A stretch of 8,808 nucleotides of DNA from DASQDN01 sp035630195 (GCA_035630195.1 DASQLD010000682.1:1-8808); one strand, 5' to 3'. Shown: positions 1 through 6,653, counted from the first letter of the stretch. The notes: generated by a model from the sequence alone, not told the origin. Numbers and translations are program-made.

Positions 1-90
1 CAAACCCGTCAAGGCGGCCATACCGGTTGTTCCCAGCATTTCACGCCGGGTGGCGAGTGGGTTCGACTTCATAGGGTGATTCTCAGTCAT
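1..90 (-). CDS. Tat-signal protein, N-terminal fragment
   Basis: Thirty codons are visible, starting at the ATG that ends at position 90 and running off the left edge. The product begins MTENHPMKSNPLATRREMLG and continues into a small apolar stretch (TTGMAALTGL). The RRxxLG-like pattern (residues 15-20) followed by a hydrophobic segment is a twin-arginine export signal, so the mature protein is probably folded in the cytoplasm and exported across the inner membrane. The start is supported by AAGGAG seven bases upstream. The inner ATG at codon 7 has no such site. The mature domain lies outside the window, so no function can be named. Acidobacterial exported oxidoreductases and hydrolases often begin this way, but that is only a family-level expectation. 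Confidence 0.7.
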   Translation of the reverse strand, partial: MTENHPMKSNPLATRREMLGTTGMAALTGL

Positions 91-97
91 GCGAAAG

Positions 98-103
98 CTC
101 CTT
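98..103 (-). promoter_or_regulatory. Ribosome binding site of the Tat-signal gene
   Basis: Read on the minus strand this is AAGGAG, seven bases before the ATG. It decides the start in favour of the upstream ATG over the in-frame ATG six codons further in. Confidence 0.65.
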
Positions 104-149
104 GTGCTGCGATTTGGGCAGCCGTTGAAGGCTAGATGGTATGGCCCGA

Positions 150-161
150 CGACAGCTGTCG
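150..161. promoter_or_regulatory. 12-bp perfect palindrome upstream of Tat-signal gene
   Basis: CGACAGCTGTCG is perfectly self-complementary and lies about 60 bp upstream of the Tat-signal gene start, inside the 203-bp gap after the MocR gene stop. It could be an operator for a dimeric regulator. No partner site or clear promoter elements were found beside it, so the role is a guess. Confidence 0.25.
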
Positions 162-293
162 CGAAATCGTCTTCCCGGGAGTAGAGGCTCCTCTCTGGCT
201 AGCTTACGGAAGATTCTAATGACCGTCTACAATTGTCCGTAATCTACGTCTATAGCGAAGCCAACCTAAATAGTGACCACCCTGAAAATCCAT

Positions 294-1778
294 TCAGGAA
301 GTGGACCGCTTCTCAAATCGAGCGGAGTGCGGGCCACGCGCTTCTAGCGCACGGGCTAACCGCGCCAACGCGTTGCGAATACGCGCAGGATCGAAGCCTC
401 CAAACCCCAGCAGCAGCGCCCGTGGGTCTGACCGTCGCAGAGTGAATCGATGCAGACCCATGCTTTCGATCTCATGTTCGGTCGCGGCCAGCTCCGCCTC
501 TCGCGATGTCATTCCATTGCGCAGAAACGCCGCAGTGTACAACCCCGCCCGAATGCTCGATATCTCCATCAGCCCTTCCAAGTGCCGGCGACCCCCTTCC
601 AGCAGCGCCGCCAGCCGCTCGGCATACAGTTCGCGCATTCGCCCTATATGCCGACCGAGGTGTCCTTCGACGATGAAGTCGCATAGCACCGCCTGATCGA
701 TGCTTCCGAACCGGAGGTCGGCTCCATACCGAAGCACGAGGAAGGGCTCCAGCAGCTTCGGCGGTAGCACGACGTATCCTAAGCGCAACGACGGGAACAA
801 AAGCTTGTTGAATGTTCCGACAAAGATCACATTGGAGCCGTTATCCAGCCCCTGCAGAGCGGGCACAGGCCGGCCTTCAAAGCGATACTCGCTGTCGTAG
901 TCGTCTTCGATGACGAAGGCGCCTGCTTCTCTTGCCCACTCGATCGCCTCCAGGCGTCTTTCCAGGGACATCACCACACCCATGGGGAACTGGTGCGCGG
1001 GTGTCAAGTACACCAAACGTGCTTGCGGCGACATCTTGCGGCCGGCTTCCACGTTCAAGCCATGCTCGTCCACCGGAACCGGCACGATGGTCGCGCCTGC
1101 GTTGCGGAATGCAATCGTCGCTCCGAAGTATCCCGGATCCTCCATCCACACCGGATCTCCGGGCTGCGCCAGAAGCCTGGCTAGGAGGTCGAGCGCTTGC
1201 TGGACTCCGGAAACGATCGCGATCTGGTCCGGGTAGCACCGCACGCCGCGCGATGTGCCCAAGTAATCGGCGATGGCCTCGCGCAAGGGACCATAACCGC
1301 GACCATCGTCTTCGGTCTCAAGCCACTCGGAGAAGCGCCGCAACCGCCTGCTCGCCACACGTGCCCATACCTTGGCGGGAAACTCGGCCGTTGCCGGTTC
1401 TCCGATTCGGAAGGGGCGTGCTGGACCTGTGGCGGGTAACAGCCCTCTCAGCGGATCGGGGCGGAATCGGGTGTCCTTTGCCGACTCGCGAACGCGAGCC
1501 TGGCCGTCCTGCGGCAGTTTGTGGTTGACCCACGTACCAGCTCCGACGCGGCCACAGAGATAGCCGTCGGCCTGCAATTGCTCGAAGACGGTAACCACGG
1601 TGCCGCGCGAGACGCTGTACTGGCTGGCAAAGTCCCGCGTGGAAGGGAGTCGGGCGCCAGGCCTGAGTCGTCCATCGAGAATCGCGCCCCGCAGTTCGCC
1701 GGAAAGCCACCGCGTCAAAGACCCACGCTTGCCACTGTCGTTCAGCGTCAGTTCAAACGAGCTTGCGTCCTTAGGCAT
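294..1778 (-). CDS. MocR/GabR-type transcriptional regulator (GntR HTH + aminotransferase-like domain)
   Basis: The 494-residue product is a PLP-dependent transcription factor of the MocR subfamily. Residues about 20-88 form a GntR winged helix (LPSTRDFASQYSVSRGTVV, then the wing DGYLCGRVGAGTWV). After a linker, residues about 120-480 form a fold-type I aminotransferase domain. It keeps the PLP lysine (Lys325 in GTFNKLLFPSLRLGY), Asp292 and Tyr294 in the EDDYDSEYRF motif, and a C-terminal arginine (Arg453) before LLLGFG that usually grips the ligand carboxylate. Length and layout match GabR, TauR and PdxR. Family members sense PLP plus an amino acid or amine and act as swapped dimers on paired DNA half-sites. 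The effector cannot be read from sequence. The start ATG lacks a strong Shine-Dalgarno match. The gene diverges from the cytochrome P460 gene across about 95 bp that holds a matching inverted repeat, suggesting autoregulation and control of that neighbour. Confidence 0.93.
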   Translation of the reverse strand: MPKDASSFELTLNDSGKRGSLTRWLSGELRGAILDGRLRPGARLPSTRDFASQYSVSRGTVVTVFEQLQADGYLCGRVGAGTWVNHKLPQDGQARVRESAKDTRFRPDPLRGLLPATGPARPFRIGEPATAEFPAKVWARVASRRLRRFSEWLETEDDGRGYGPLREAIADYLGTSRGVRCYPDQIAIVSGVQQALDLLARLLAQPGDPVWMEDPGYFGATIAFRNAGATIVPVPVDEHGLNVEAGRKMSPQARLVYLTPAHQFPMGVVMSLERRLEAIEWAREAGAFVIEDDYDSEYRFEGRPVPALQGLDNGSNVIFVGTFNKLLFPSLRLGYVVLPPKLLEPFLVLRYGADLRFGSIDQAVLCDFIVEGHLGRHIGRMRELYAERLAALLEGGRRHLEGLMEISSIRAGLYTAAFLRNGMTSREAELAATEHEIESMGLHRFTLRRSDPRALLLGFGGFDPARIRNALARLARALEARGPHSARFEKRSTS

Positions 1779-1803
1779 CAGGCATCAGCCGCCGGTGAAG
1801 TAG

Positions 1804-1850
1804 ATTGGTACAAACTTCCGTCGCAATATGGATCTTTACACTGTACCAAT
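1804..1850. promoter_or_regulatory. Inverted repeat, candidate MocR operator
   Basis: ATTGGTACA (1804-1812) and TGTACCAAT (1842-1850) are exact reverse complements, with centres 38 bp apart. They are the most prominent repeat in the divergent MocR/P460 intergenic region. MocR-family regulators such as GabR bind two short half-sites separated by tens of base pairs, so this arrangement fits. The right arm falls inside the spacer of the proposed P460 promoter and the left arm would lie near -63. That geometry permits both activation from the left and repression from the right. The repeat is seen directly; binding is inferred. Confidence 0.55.
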
Positions 1851-1864
1851 AAGAGCCTTACTAT
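1835..1864 (+). promoter_or_regulatory. Possible sigma70-type promoter for the P460 gene
   Basis: TTTACA (1835-1840, 5/6 to the -35 consensus) and TACTAT (1859-1864, 4/6 to the -10 consensus) are 18 bp apart. Transcription would begin around 1871, right at the start codon, giving a leaderless or nearly leaderless message. That oddity lowers confidence. The right arm of the inverted repeat sits in the spacer. Confidence 0.3.
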
Positions 1865-1873
1865 CCGGAGGTG

Positions 1874-2380
1874 ATGATCAAAGCCATTGTTGTCGCAGGA
1901 TTGATTAGTGGCGTGTTCGCTGTCGCCGCATCGGACGATTTCAAAGTGCCGTTCCCGGAAGGATATCGGCGGTGGACGTTTTTACATGGAACTGTAATCG
2001 GCGCCAACAACGGTTCCCTCGGCAAGGACAAGTGTGAAAAGCCCTGCACCGGAGGCATCATGTATTTCTATGCCAACGACAAAGCCATGGAAGGCTTCCG
2101 CACAGGCAGATTTCCGGAAGGGTCTATCATCGCGGATGAGCTGCTCGAAACCGAGGAGCAACCCGAGCGGAAGAGCGCGAAAGAAGGCCGCCGCCGGGGC
2201 GTAGGTGTTATGGCGAAGGACAGCAACCGTTACGCTTCAACCGGCGGATGGGGTTACGCAAGTTTCGATGGCGATAGCAAGGTGGACGAAAACACCGAGG
2301 CACAGAAAAAAGCGTGCTTCCAGTGCCATCTTCCCCGCAAGGATCAGGACTACGTGTTTTCTCACTACCGCGAACGCTGA
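1874..2380 (+). CDS. Cytochrome P460-family c-type heme protein, exported
   Basis: The product is about 168 residues, counted here from the ATG; a GTG one codon upstream is also possible. A signal peptide (IKAIVVAGLISGVFAVAA, likely cut before SDD) sends it to the periplasm. The mature part opens with VPFPEGYRRW and FLHGTVIGANNG, then TGGIMYFYAND and TGRFPEGSII, the layout of the P460 domain. A CxxCH heme-c site (CFQCH) lies near the C terminus, followed by QDYVFSHYR. Cytochrome P460 of ammonia oxidisers oxidises hydroxylamine with a lysine-crosslinked heme. Many relatives elsewhere have no known substrate, and the crosslinking lysine cannot be assigned here by eye. An extra pair of cysteines (CEKPC, about residues 55-59) precedes the YFYAND strand. 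The sequence GGAGGTGAT overlaps the start codon, so its spacing is wrong for a normal ribosome binding site. The gene stands alone and is divergent from the MocR regulator. Confidence 0.85.
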   Translation: MIKAIVVAGLISGVFAVAASDDFKVPFPEGYRRWTFLHGTVIGANNGSLGKDKCEKPCTGGIMYFYANDKAMEGFRTGRFPEGSIIADELLETEEQPERKSAKEGRRRGVGVMAKDSNRYASTGGWGYASFDGDSKVDENTEAQKKACFQCHLPRKDQDYVFSHYRER

Positions 2381-2389
2381 GCGCTCCGC

Positions 2390-2413
2390 TGTTCACCCAG
2401 ATGTTCACCCAGA
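2390..2413. repeat. 12-bp perfect tandem duplication
   Basis: TGTTCACCCAGA occurs twice head to tail with no spacer, ten bases after the P460 stop codon. It looks like a simple slippage or repair duplication; no function is evident. Confidence 0.8.
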
Positions 2414-2434
2414 CCCTGCGTGGGGCCTCGCTGA

Positions 2435-2461
2435 CGGCGTCCGATTGTCGATGGGACGCCG
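2435..2461. terminator. Hairpin between P460 gene and permease remnant, possible terminator
   Basis: CGGCGTCC and GGACGCCG form a perfect 8-bp GC-rich stem around an 11-nt loop. It lies about 55 nt after the P460 stop and directly beside the stop codon of the convergent permease remnant. That is where a bidirectional terminator would sit. No T-tract follows on either strand, so it is not a textbook intrinsic terminator. Confidence 0.35.
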
Positions 2462-2462
2462 G

Positions 2463-2683
2463 CTACTCCGCGCGCAGGGTTTGTGCGGGATCGGTCTTCG
2501 CCGCGCGAAGCGCAGGTCCCAATCGCGCCAGCAGACCTACACAGCCGCCGATCACGTCGAGGTCGCCGATGCCAAACAGAAAACCTCGCAGCACCTTGGC
2601 CACAGGCCAACCAGCGCGAGCCAAATGACGACGGAAATTGCCACCATGCAAGCTGCTTGCCCGAGCACGAACCTTCCCAGGTG
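2463..2683 (-). pseudogene. ADOP/MacB-type ABC permease, frameshifted C-terminal remnant
   Basis: Reading leftward, one frame gives LGRFVLGQAACMVAISVVIW and then LALVGLWP. At about 2600-2610 the similarity moves to another frame: VAKVLRGFLFG, then ARLGPALRAAKTDPAQTLRA, ending in E and a TAG stop. Together these match the last third of FtsX/MacB-type permeases of the ADOP family common in Acidobacteriota. Those end with a transmembrane helix (VLGQGMxxxxIGxxIGLA), an LLFGxxxxD motif, a last helix, and an RAAxxDPxxxLRxE tail. The last transmembrane stretch is shortened and nothing upstream of 2683 continues the gene. At least one frameshift plus loss of the N-terminal several hundred residues makes this a relic. 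An intact permease of this type would move lipids or peptides with an ATPase partner, which is absent. Confidence 0.6.
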
Positions 2684-2810
2684 GCTGGCATTCGCTTGAG
2701 GCAGGAACGCTGGATGAGGGTTGCCCCGCGGCATCGCAGTTGCGATTGCGACTTCTCATTACCGATCAGCCACGCACTTCGACGAGATTCCGACAAAAAG
2801 TCAAAATGGC

Positions 2811-2878
2811 TTCCGTAACGGAATCATGGCTTCTAGCCTCATGGCACTTGCGCGTAGCGCACGGATTGGGACGATCCG
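2811..2878. promoter_or_regulatory. Cluster of three inverted repeats upstream of the hydrolase operon
   Basis: Three short dyads lie within 68 bp: TTCCGTaACGGAA (2811-2823), TGCGCgtaGCGCA (2849-2861) and CGGAT-N7-ATCCG (2862-2878). They end 22 bp before the ATG at 2901 and are candidate operator or mRNA structure elements for the two-gene unit downstream. The reading frame is open through here, so a longer hydrolase N terminus (from an ATG at 2826, or a TTG at 2721) is the competing explanation. No convincing -35/-10 pair was found. Confidence 0.35.
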
Positions 2879-2900
2879 CGTACGTGCTAATGTCTGCTTA

Positions 2901-3755
2901 ATGGCTCCGCCTCACGAACATATTTCTCTGGAAGGGGGATGTTTCGCCCTGATCTCTGGCCTACCAAGCCCACGCCGCGCGGTGTTTTTCGTGCACGGCT
3001 GGGGTGGAAGCCCATCGGCTACATGGCATCGTTTTCAGGAGCTTGTTGATGATGAAGAAGGTAGAGATGATGTGCGTGGCTGGTGGCAAGATGCCGATTT
3101 GTACTTCTTTAGTTACGAGTCCCGGCGGTTCAGCATTTCGGAGCACACTGAGAGATTCCTGCGGTTTCTGGACCACGTCTTTCCGATCAGACCGATTTCG
3201 GTTCTTCGAGCGTCGGATCCCACGCGGAGTCACCGCTATGGTGAGCTGTGCCTGGTTGGGCACTCGCTGGGTGCGGTCGTGTTGCGCGAAGGCATTCTCG
3301 ACCGGGCCGCATTAGCAGCCGCCACCGCAAGGCCGATTACGAAGTCAACAGATCTCCTGAACGGGCAGCTTCGACTTTTCGCGCCCGCGATGCACGGTGC
3401 AAAGCCGAGCGGTTGGCTTGGGTTGGCTTATCACCTGCTTCGCGAAATCCGCGAAATAAAACCTTGGCTGGAAGCCGCCCGGGAAAGCCAGACCATCATA
3501 CGACAGTTGCACTCGGAGTCTGACAAGCTCAAGCGGTTGCGGGATGATACTGAGAAGTTGGCGGCGACAACATCTCACTCGGCACTTGTAGCTGACGTGC
3601 TGTACGGTGAAGAGGAACATATCGGCGAAAGGGACAAGTTCCGGCTGGACAGGATTGAACTACCGATGCCTGGCCGAGACCATGCGTCGGTTTGTAAGCC
3701 TGACAAGGGTTATCGCGAGCCACTCCAGTTTGTCATGAGAGGCAAGCATGCCTAA
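2901..3755 (+). CDS. Alpha/beta hydrolase (lipase/esterase-like serine hydrolase)
   Basis: From the chosen ATG the product has 284 residues. Strand and oxyanion loop AVFFVHGWGGS (28-37) is followed by LYFFSYES (67-74), then the nucleophile elbow LVGHSLGAVV with Ser122. The likely catalytic histidine is His261 in GRDHASVCKP, a pattern seen in SERAC1-like and related cytosolic lipases (DHxSICKP). The acid is uncertain; Asp232 or the EEE cluster at 237-239 are options. There is no signal peptide or membrane segment, so it should be cytoplasmic and act on an ester, lipid or peptide substrate that cannot be named. Residues 180-225 are a charged helical insert. No good ribosome binding site precedes any candidate start. 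I prefer 2901 because the conserved fold begins soon after it and the dyads lie before it; 2826 would add 25 residues. The stop overlaps the next gene by 8 bp, so the two are translated together. Confidence 0.82.
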   Translation: MAPPHEHISLEGGCFALISGLPSPRRAVFFVHGWGGSPSATWHRFQELVDDEEGRDDVRGWWQDADLYFFSYESRRFSISEHTERFLRFLDHVFPIRPISVLRASDPTRSHRYGELCLVGHSLGAVVLREGILDRAALAAATARPITKSTDLLNGQLRLFAPAMHGAKPSGWLGLAYHLLREIREIKPWLEAARESQTIIRQLHSESDKLKRLRDDTEKLAATTSHSALVADVLYGEEEHIGERDKFRLDRIELPMPGRDHASVCKPDKGYREPLQFVMRGKHA

Positions 3756-4608
3756 TGCGTCTTTGCTCATCGAGTATTCGCGCGTGGCGTTTCGGCCCGC
3801 CGTTGCCGGCTGGGAAAAGGCACAATCAAGTTCAGAAGCGAAGCAGCGATTTGCCGCGGCGTCATTAATCGAATCATACGGCTGGATCATTGTTGGCGTC
3901 CAGGTTACTGCGTTTCCGGCGGACTTGGCACGGCAAGTCATGATTCCACACGTACAGTCAATAGCGGCGGCGAATGTCTTGGCGGAACGAGAGTCGTTGT
4001 TCCAATCTGGGTTGACGGCTCAGAACCGGGTCCAGCTCAGATCAGAAGAGACGTTTCCGCCATCGTTCGCAGCCATATATCCCAGCGAGTTTGCTGAATT
4101 TCCCGAGGCACCGTCGCTGTTTTCGCAGTGGTGCTTAGAATCGTTGGCGTTTGCGCAGTCTGACGGCGGGTTCGCCGAAACCCTCAACTTCGCCCTTGAT
4201 CAAGAGTGGGAGGTTGTGCTTGGTCGGCTGAGAGATGAGCCTTTTTTGCTTGAGGTTGCGACCGATTCTGAGCGGAGCTTATTCGAGGGTTATCTGCGAG
4301 CGTTGCTCCACATGAACCGGATGGCAGACCTGATGGGAGTCGATGGTGCGCGAACAGCTAGTTGGCCGGCTCGGGCTCTGATGCGAGTCTCGGTAGGTGA
4401 TATCCACGGATGGCGGCTCAACTTGACGAGTGGTTTGTTCGAGACGCGGTTTGATTCGGTTACTGAGGCGGTAGAGGCACGTCTCCGAGCAGAAGCTACA
4501 GCAGACGCGGTGGAACTAGAGAAGAATGGTTTCATTCGCGGAGTTCGAGAGTTGCGATTGCGGTATGCTGAGGCCCTGGGATATCTTTCAATAGAAGCTA
4601 GCGATTGA
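3748..4608 (+). CDS. Unknown protein, partner of the alpha/beta hydrolase
   Basis: The 286-residue soluble protein starts within the hydrolase gene (ATGCCTAA overlap) and has a good ribosome binding site (GAGAGG, about 5 bases before the ATG), so the pair is an operon. I do not recognise a family. It has no signal peptide, no transmembrane helix and no nucleotide-binding or metal motif that I can see. The N-terminal third is mixed (ESYGWIIVGVQVTAFPADLA), with a run rich in acid and aromatic residues near 110-130 (PSEFAEFPEAPSLFSQWCLE). The C-terminal third is long helices rich in Arg, Glu and Ala (ALLHMNRMADLMGVDGAR; AEATADAVELEKNGFIRG). The strict coupling suggests it binds, regulates or is a substrate adaptor or immunity partner of the hydrolase. 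That is inference only. Confidence 0.8.
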   Translation: MPNASLLIEYSRVAFRPAVAGWEKAQSSSEAKQRFAAASLIESYGWIIVGVQVTAFPADLARQVMIPHVQSIAAANVLAERESLFQSGLTAQNRVQLRSEETFPPSFAAIYPSEFAEFPEAPSLFSQWCLESLAFAQSDGGFAETLNFALDQEWEVVLGRLRDEPFLLEVATDSERSLFEGYLRALLHMNRMADLMGVDGARTASWPARALMRVSVGDIHGWRLNLTSGLFETRFDSVTEAVEARLRAEATADAVELEKNGFIRGVRELRLRYAEALGYLSIEASD

Positions 4609-4741
4609 TCTTAGCTGCCGCAAGTTCGCACATAGGCAGACGATAAACTCCCGATAAACGCCGCAGGGTTCCAGGTCCGATTTGCACGTGAGCGGTGCAT
4701 TCAGAGGACGAGTACCACGGTATCGGTTGCGCGGCTCTGCG

Positions 4742-6346
4742 CTAGTGCCGCCGGATAATCTCGCCCTGCGCGAGCGGCGTGTTTATCGGGAGCCGCCGGG
4801 CCTGCGTTTCCTGCTCGAAGCTATAGCCGATTGAGAGAAGTCGCGGTTCGCTGAAGGCGGGGCCGAGGAACGAGAGCGTGACCGGTATGCCGTCGGTCGT
4901 GAAACCGGCAGGAACAGCGAGATCCGGGAAACCGGTGAGGTTTGCGAGGTTCATCGGGCTTTCGCGCACGCCTCCGGGCGGATCGGGCGGAGCACTCAAC
5001 AGAGGCGCGCGCCGGGGCTGGGTAGGATAGATGATCGCATCGAGGTTGTGAGAACGAAAGATGCCTTCGAACACCGCCCGGATCATCTCTAGCGCGTGGT
5101 CACGGACCGACGTATAGCGATAGTCGTCGAGCTTCGCTGAAGCAGCTTCCCGTTTCATCATCGTCCACCGGTTCGGGTTCGGTCCGGTGCCGTCGGGACC
5201 GAACGCGTGGACCTCGGTTGCTCTCGCGAGGAGTTCCTCGATGTTCTTCGGGTACGCTACGCCGAGCGTCTTCAGATATCCCGGGATGAAGGCAGCGAAC
5301 TCGGGATAGCGAATCGCGTTGTAGAATTCGCTTTTCGAATCGAGGAGCCATTTCGGGAGTTGGACATCGACTACTGTTCCTCCGGCGCGCCGTATCGCCA
5401 ACACCGCAGCTTCGGCGGCCCAATCCACATCCGGATCGAAACCCATGAAATCGCGGGCAATTCCAAGGCGCGCACCTTTCAGGCCGTCGCGCCGCAGAAA
5501 CTTCGTGTAGTCCAGCTCGATGTGAGTCTCGCTCTTCTTGGTTGCCGAGTCGTTCGGATCGACTCCCGCCAACACACCGAGCGCGACTGCCACATCATGG
5601 ACATTTCTCGCCATCGGCCCGGCGGTATCCAGCGTCGGTGCGAGAGGAACCACGCCGTCGCAGCTGATCAGTCCGTGCGTGGGCTTGAGGCCGACAATGC
5701 CCGTGGCCGATGCGGGCAGACGGACCGAACCTCCGGTGTCGGTTCCAACGGCGAGCACGGCAAACGCAGATGCAACGGCGATGCCGGAACCGCCGGAGGA
5801 TCCGAGTGGAGTGCGGAGGAGGTCGTGCGGGTTCTTCATCTGTCCGCCGAGTGAGCTCGCGGCGCGCCCGGATGCAAACTCCGATAGGTTGGCTTTGCCA
5901 AGCATGATGGCGCCGACCTCACGCAACCGCTTTACGAGAAAGGCATCGTCCGGGGGAACGGAGCCCTTCAGCATGATGGATCCCGCGGTTGTCGGCATGT
6001 CCGAAGTATCGATATTGTCTTTCAGAATGACCGGAATTCCGTGCAGGGCTGACCGTGCGCCTTTGGTCTTCCGTTCGGCATCCAGCTGGCGGGCGGTCTC
6101 GAGCGCTTTCGGATTCAGGGTGATGATGGCGCGAAGCGCGGGACCGCGCTTATCGTAGCGGTCGATACGGGCAAGAAAGAGCTGGACGAGCTGCTCGGAA
6201 GTTAGTGAGCCCGCGCGAAATGCGGCATTCAAATCGGCGATGGAAGCCTCATCGAGGGGAATCGTCCCGGCGGCGGATTGAAGCGCTGTTGCCTGTTCCG
6301 TACCGATCACGAGTAGTGCGATCAGACACCAACCGAGTTTGTGCAT
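4742..6346 (-). CDS. Secreted amidase (amidase signature family)
   Basis: The 534-residue enzyme hydrolyses a carboxamide bond. Residues 1-25 are a signal peptide (LGWCLIALLVIG core), so it acts outside the cytoplasm. The amidase signature triad is complete: Lys109 in GIPVILKDNID, cis-Ser183 in the LGSSGGSG loop, and nucleophile Ser207 in GTDTGGSVRLPAS. The 24-residue gap between the two serines is what the family shows. Length is typical of exported members; GatA and cytosolic amidases are usually a little shorter and lack a signal. The substrate cannot be read off. An AAGGAAG seven bases upstream supports the start. It converges on the unknown gene from the hydrolase operon across 133 bp holding only a weak 5-bp hairpin and an 8-bp direct repeat (CGATAAAC), with no clear terminator. 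It appears monocistronic. Confidence 0.93.
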   Translation of the reverse strand: MHKLGWCLIALLVIGTEQATALQSAAGTIPLDEASIADLNAAFRAGSLTSEQLVQLFLARIDRYDKRGPALRAIITLNPKALETARQLDAERKTKGARSALHGIPVILKDNIDTSDMPTTAGSIMLKGSVPPDDAFLVKRLREVGAIMLGKANLSEFASGRAASSLGGQMKNPHDLLRTPLGSSGGSGIAVASAFAVLAVGTDTGGSVRLPASATGIVGLKPTHGLISCDGVVPLAPTLDTAGPMARNVHDVAVALGVLAGVDPNDSATKKSETHIELDYTKFLRRDGLKGARLGIARDFMGFDPDVDWAAEAAVLAIRRAGGTVVDVQLPKWLLDSKSEFYNAIRYPEFAAFIPGYLKTLGVAYPKNIEELLARATEVHAFGPDGTGPNPNRWTMMKREAASAKLDDYRYTSVRDHALEMIRAVFEGIFRSHNLDAIIYPTQPRRAPLLSAPPDPPGGVRESPMNLANLTGFPDLAVPAGFTTDGIPVTLSFLGPAFSEPRLLSIGYSFEQETQARRLPINTPLAQGEIIRRH

Positions 6347-6353
6347 GGCCTCG

Positions 6354-6389
6354 CTTCCTTTTGTTCGACTGAAGAAACCTGCTATTTTA
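6354..6389 (-). promoter_or_regulatory. Ribosome binding site and likely -10 box of the amidase gene
   Basis: On the minus strand, AAGGAAG (6354-6360) is the ribosome binding site. TAAAAT (6384-6389) is a 5/6 match to the -10 consensus, which would give a leader of about 30 nt. The -35 region around CTGGAC is poor, so the promoter is tentative while the binding site is fairly secure. Confidence 0.4.
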
Positions 6390-6653
6390 GCGTCATTACG
6401 ACCGGTCCAGTGAGCGAACTCCGCAGGAGTCCATGAAAGAGACAGGAGTGCACGGCGACGATCTCGGGCATGTCCCCGAGGTGACCGTGACCTAGTTTCG
6501 CCGTGCCTTGGAACGCGTGACGAGCAATCGTTGATCTCACTTGGATTCGGCGTATCTCACACGATCAGGACTGCTAAACGCAACTAGCGTCTCCGATCGC
6601 TCCGAATACGAAAGTCCACAGGACCTTTCATACGCAATAATGAACACAGCGTC
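6390..6653. other. Intergenic stretch with a 20-codon mini-ORF
   Basis: Between the divergent amidase and antitoxin genes there is no convincing gene. The one item of note is a 20-codon ORF on the plus strand (6433-6495, MKETGVHGDDLGHVPEVTVT), preceded by AGGAG at 6425-6429. The same frame stays open beyond its TAG for another dozen codons (FRRALERVTSNR) before a TGA. It may be a relic of a longer gene or chance. No clear promoter for the antitoxin was found. Confidence 0.3.

Noticed and set aside
233..445. Plus-strand ORF of 70 codons over the end of the MocR gene
   Set aside because: It lies largely antisense to the conserved C-terminal aminotransferase region, has no recognisable motif, and uses a TTG start with no binding site.
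932..1528. 198-codon plus-strand ORF inside the MocR gene
   Set aside because: It is antisense to the PLP-binding core, which is strongly conserved; the product is Arg/Pro/Ser-rich as expected for a GC-rich shadow frame.
2205..2699. 164-codon plus-strand ORF running out of the P460 gene
   Set aside because: It begins inside the P460 frame, is low in recognisable structure, and overlaps the minus-strand permease relic that explains the region better.
4641..4659. CGATAAAC direct repeat with an 11-bp period
   Set aside because: Two short copies only, without array structure; not enough for an iteron or CRISPR call.
4683..4699. TGCAC-N7-GTGCA hairpin between the convergent operon and amidase
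   Set aside because: The stem is only 5 bp with no T-tract, too weak to call a terminator.
5207..6158. Two long plus-strand ORFs (215 and 206 codons) across the amidase
   Set aside because: Both are antisense to the amidase signature domain and show no domain of their own.
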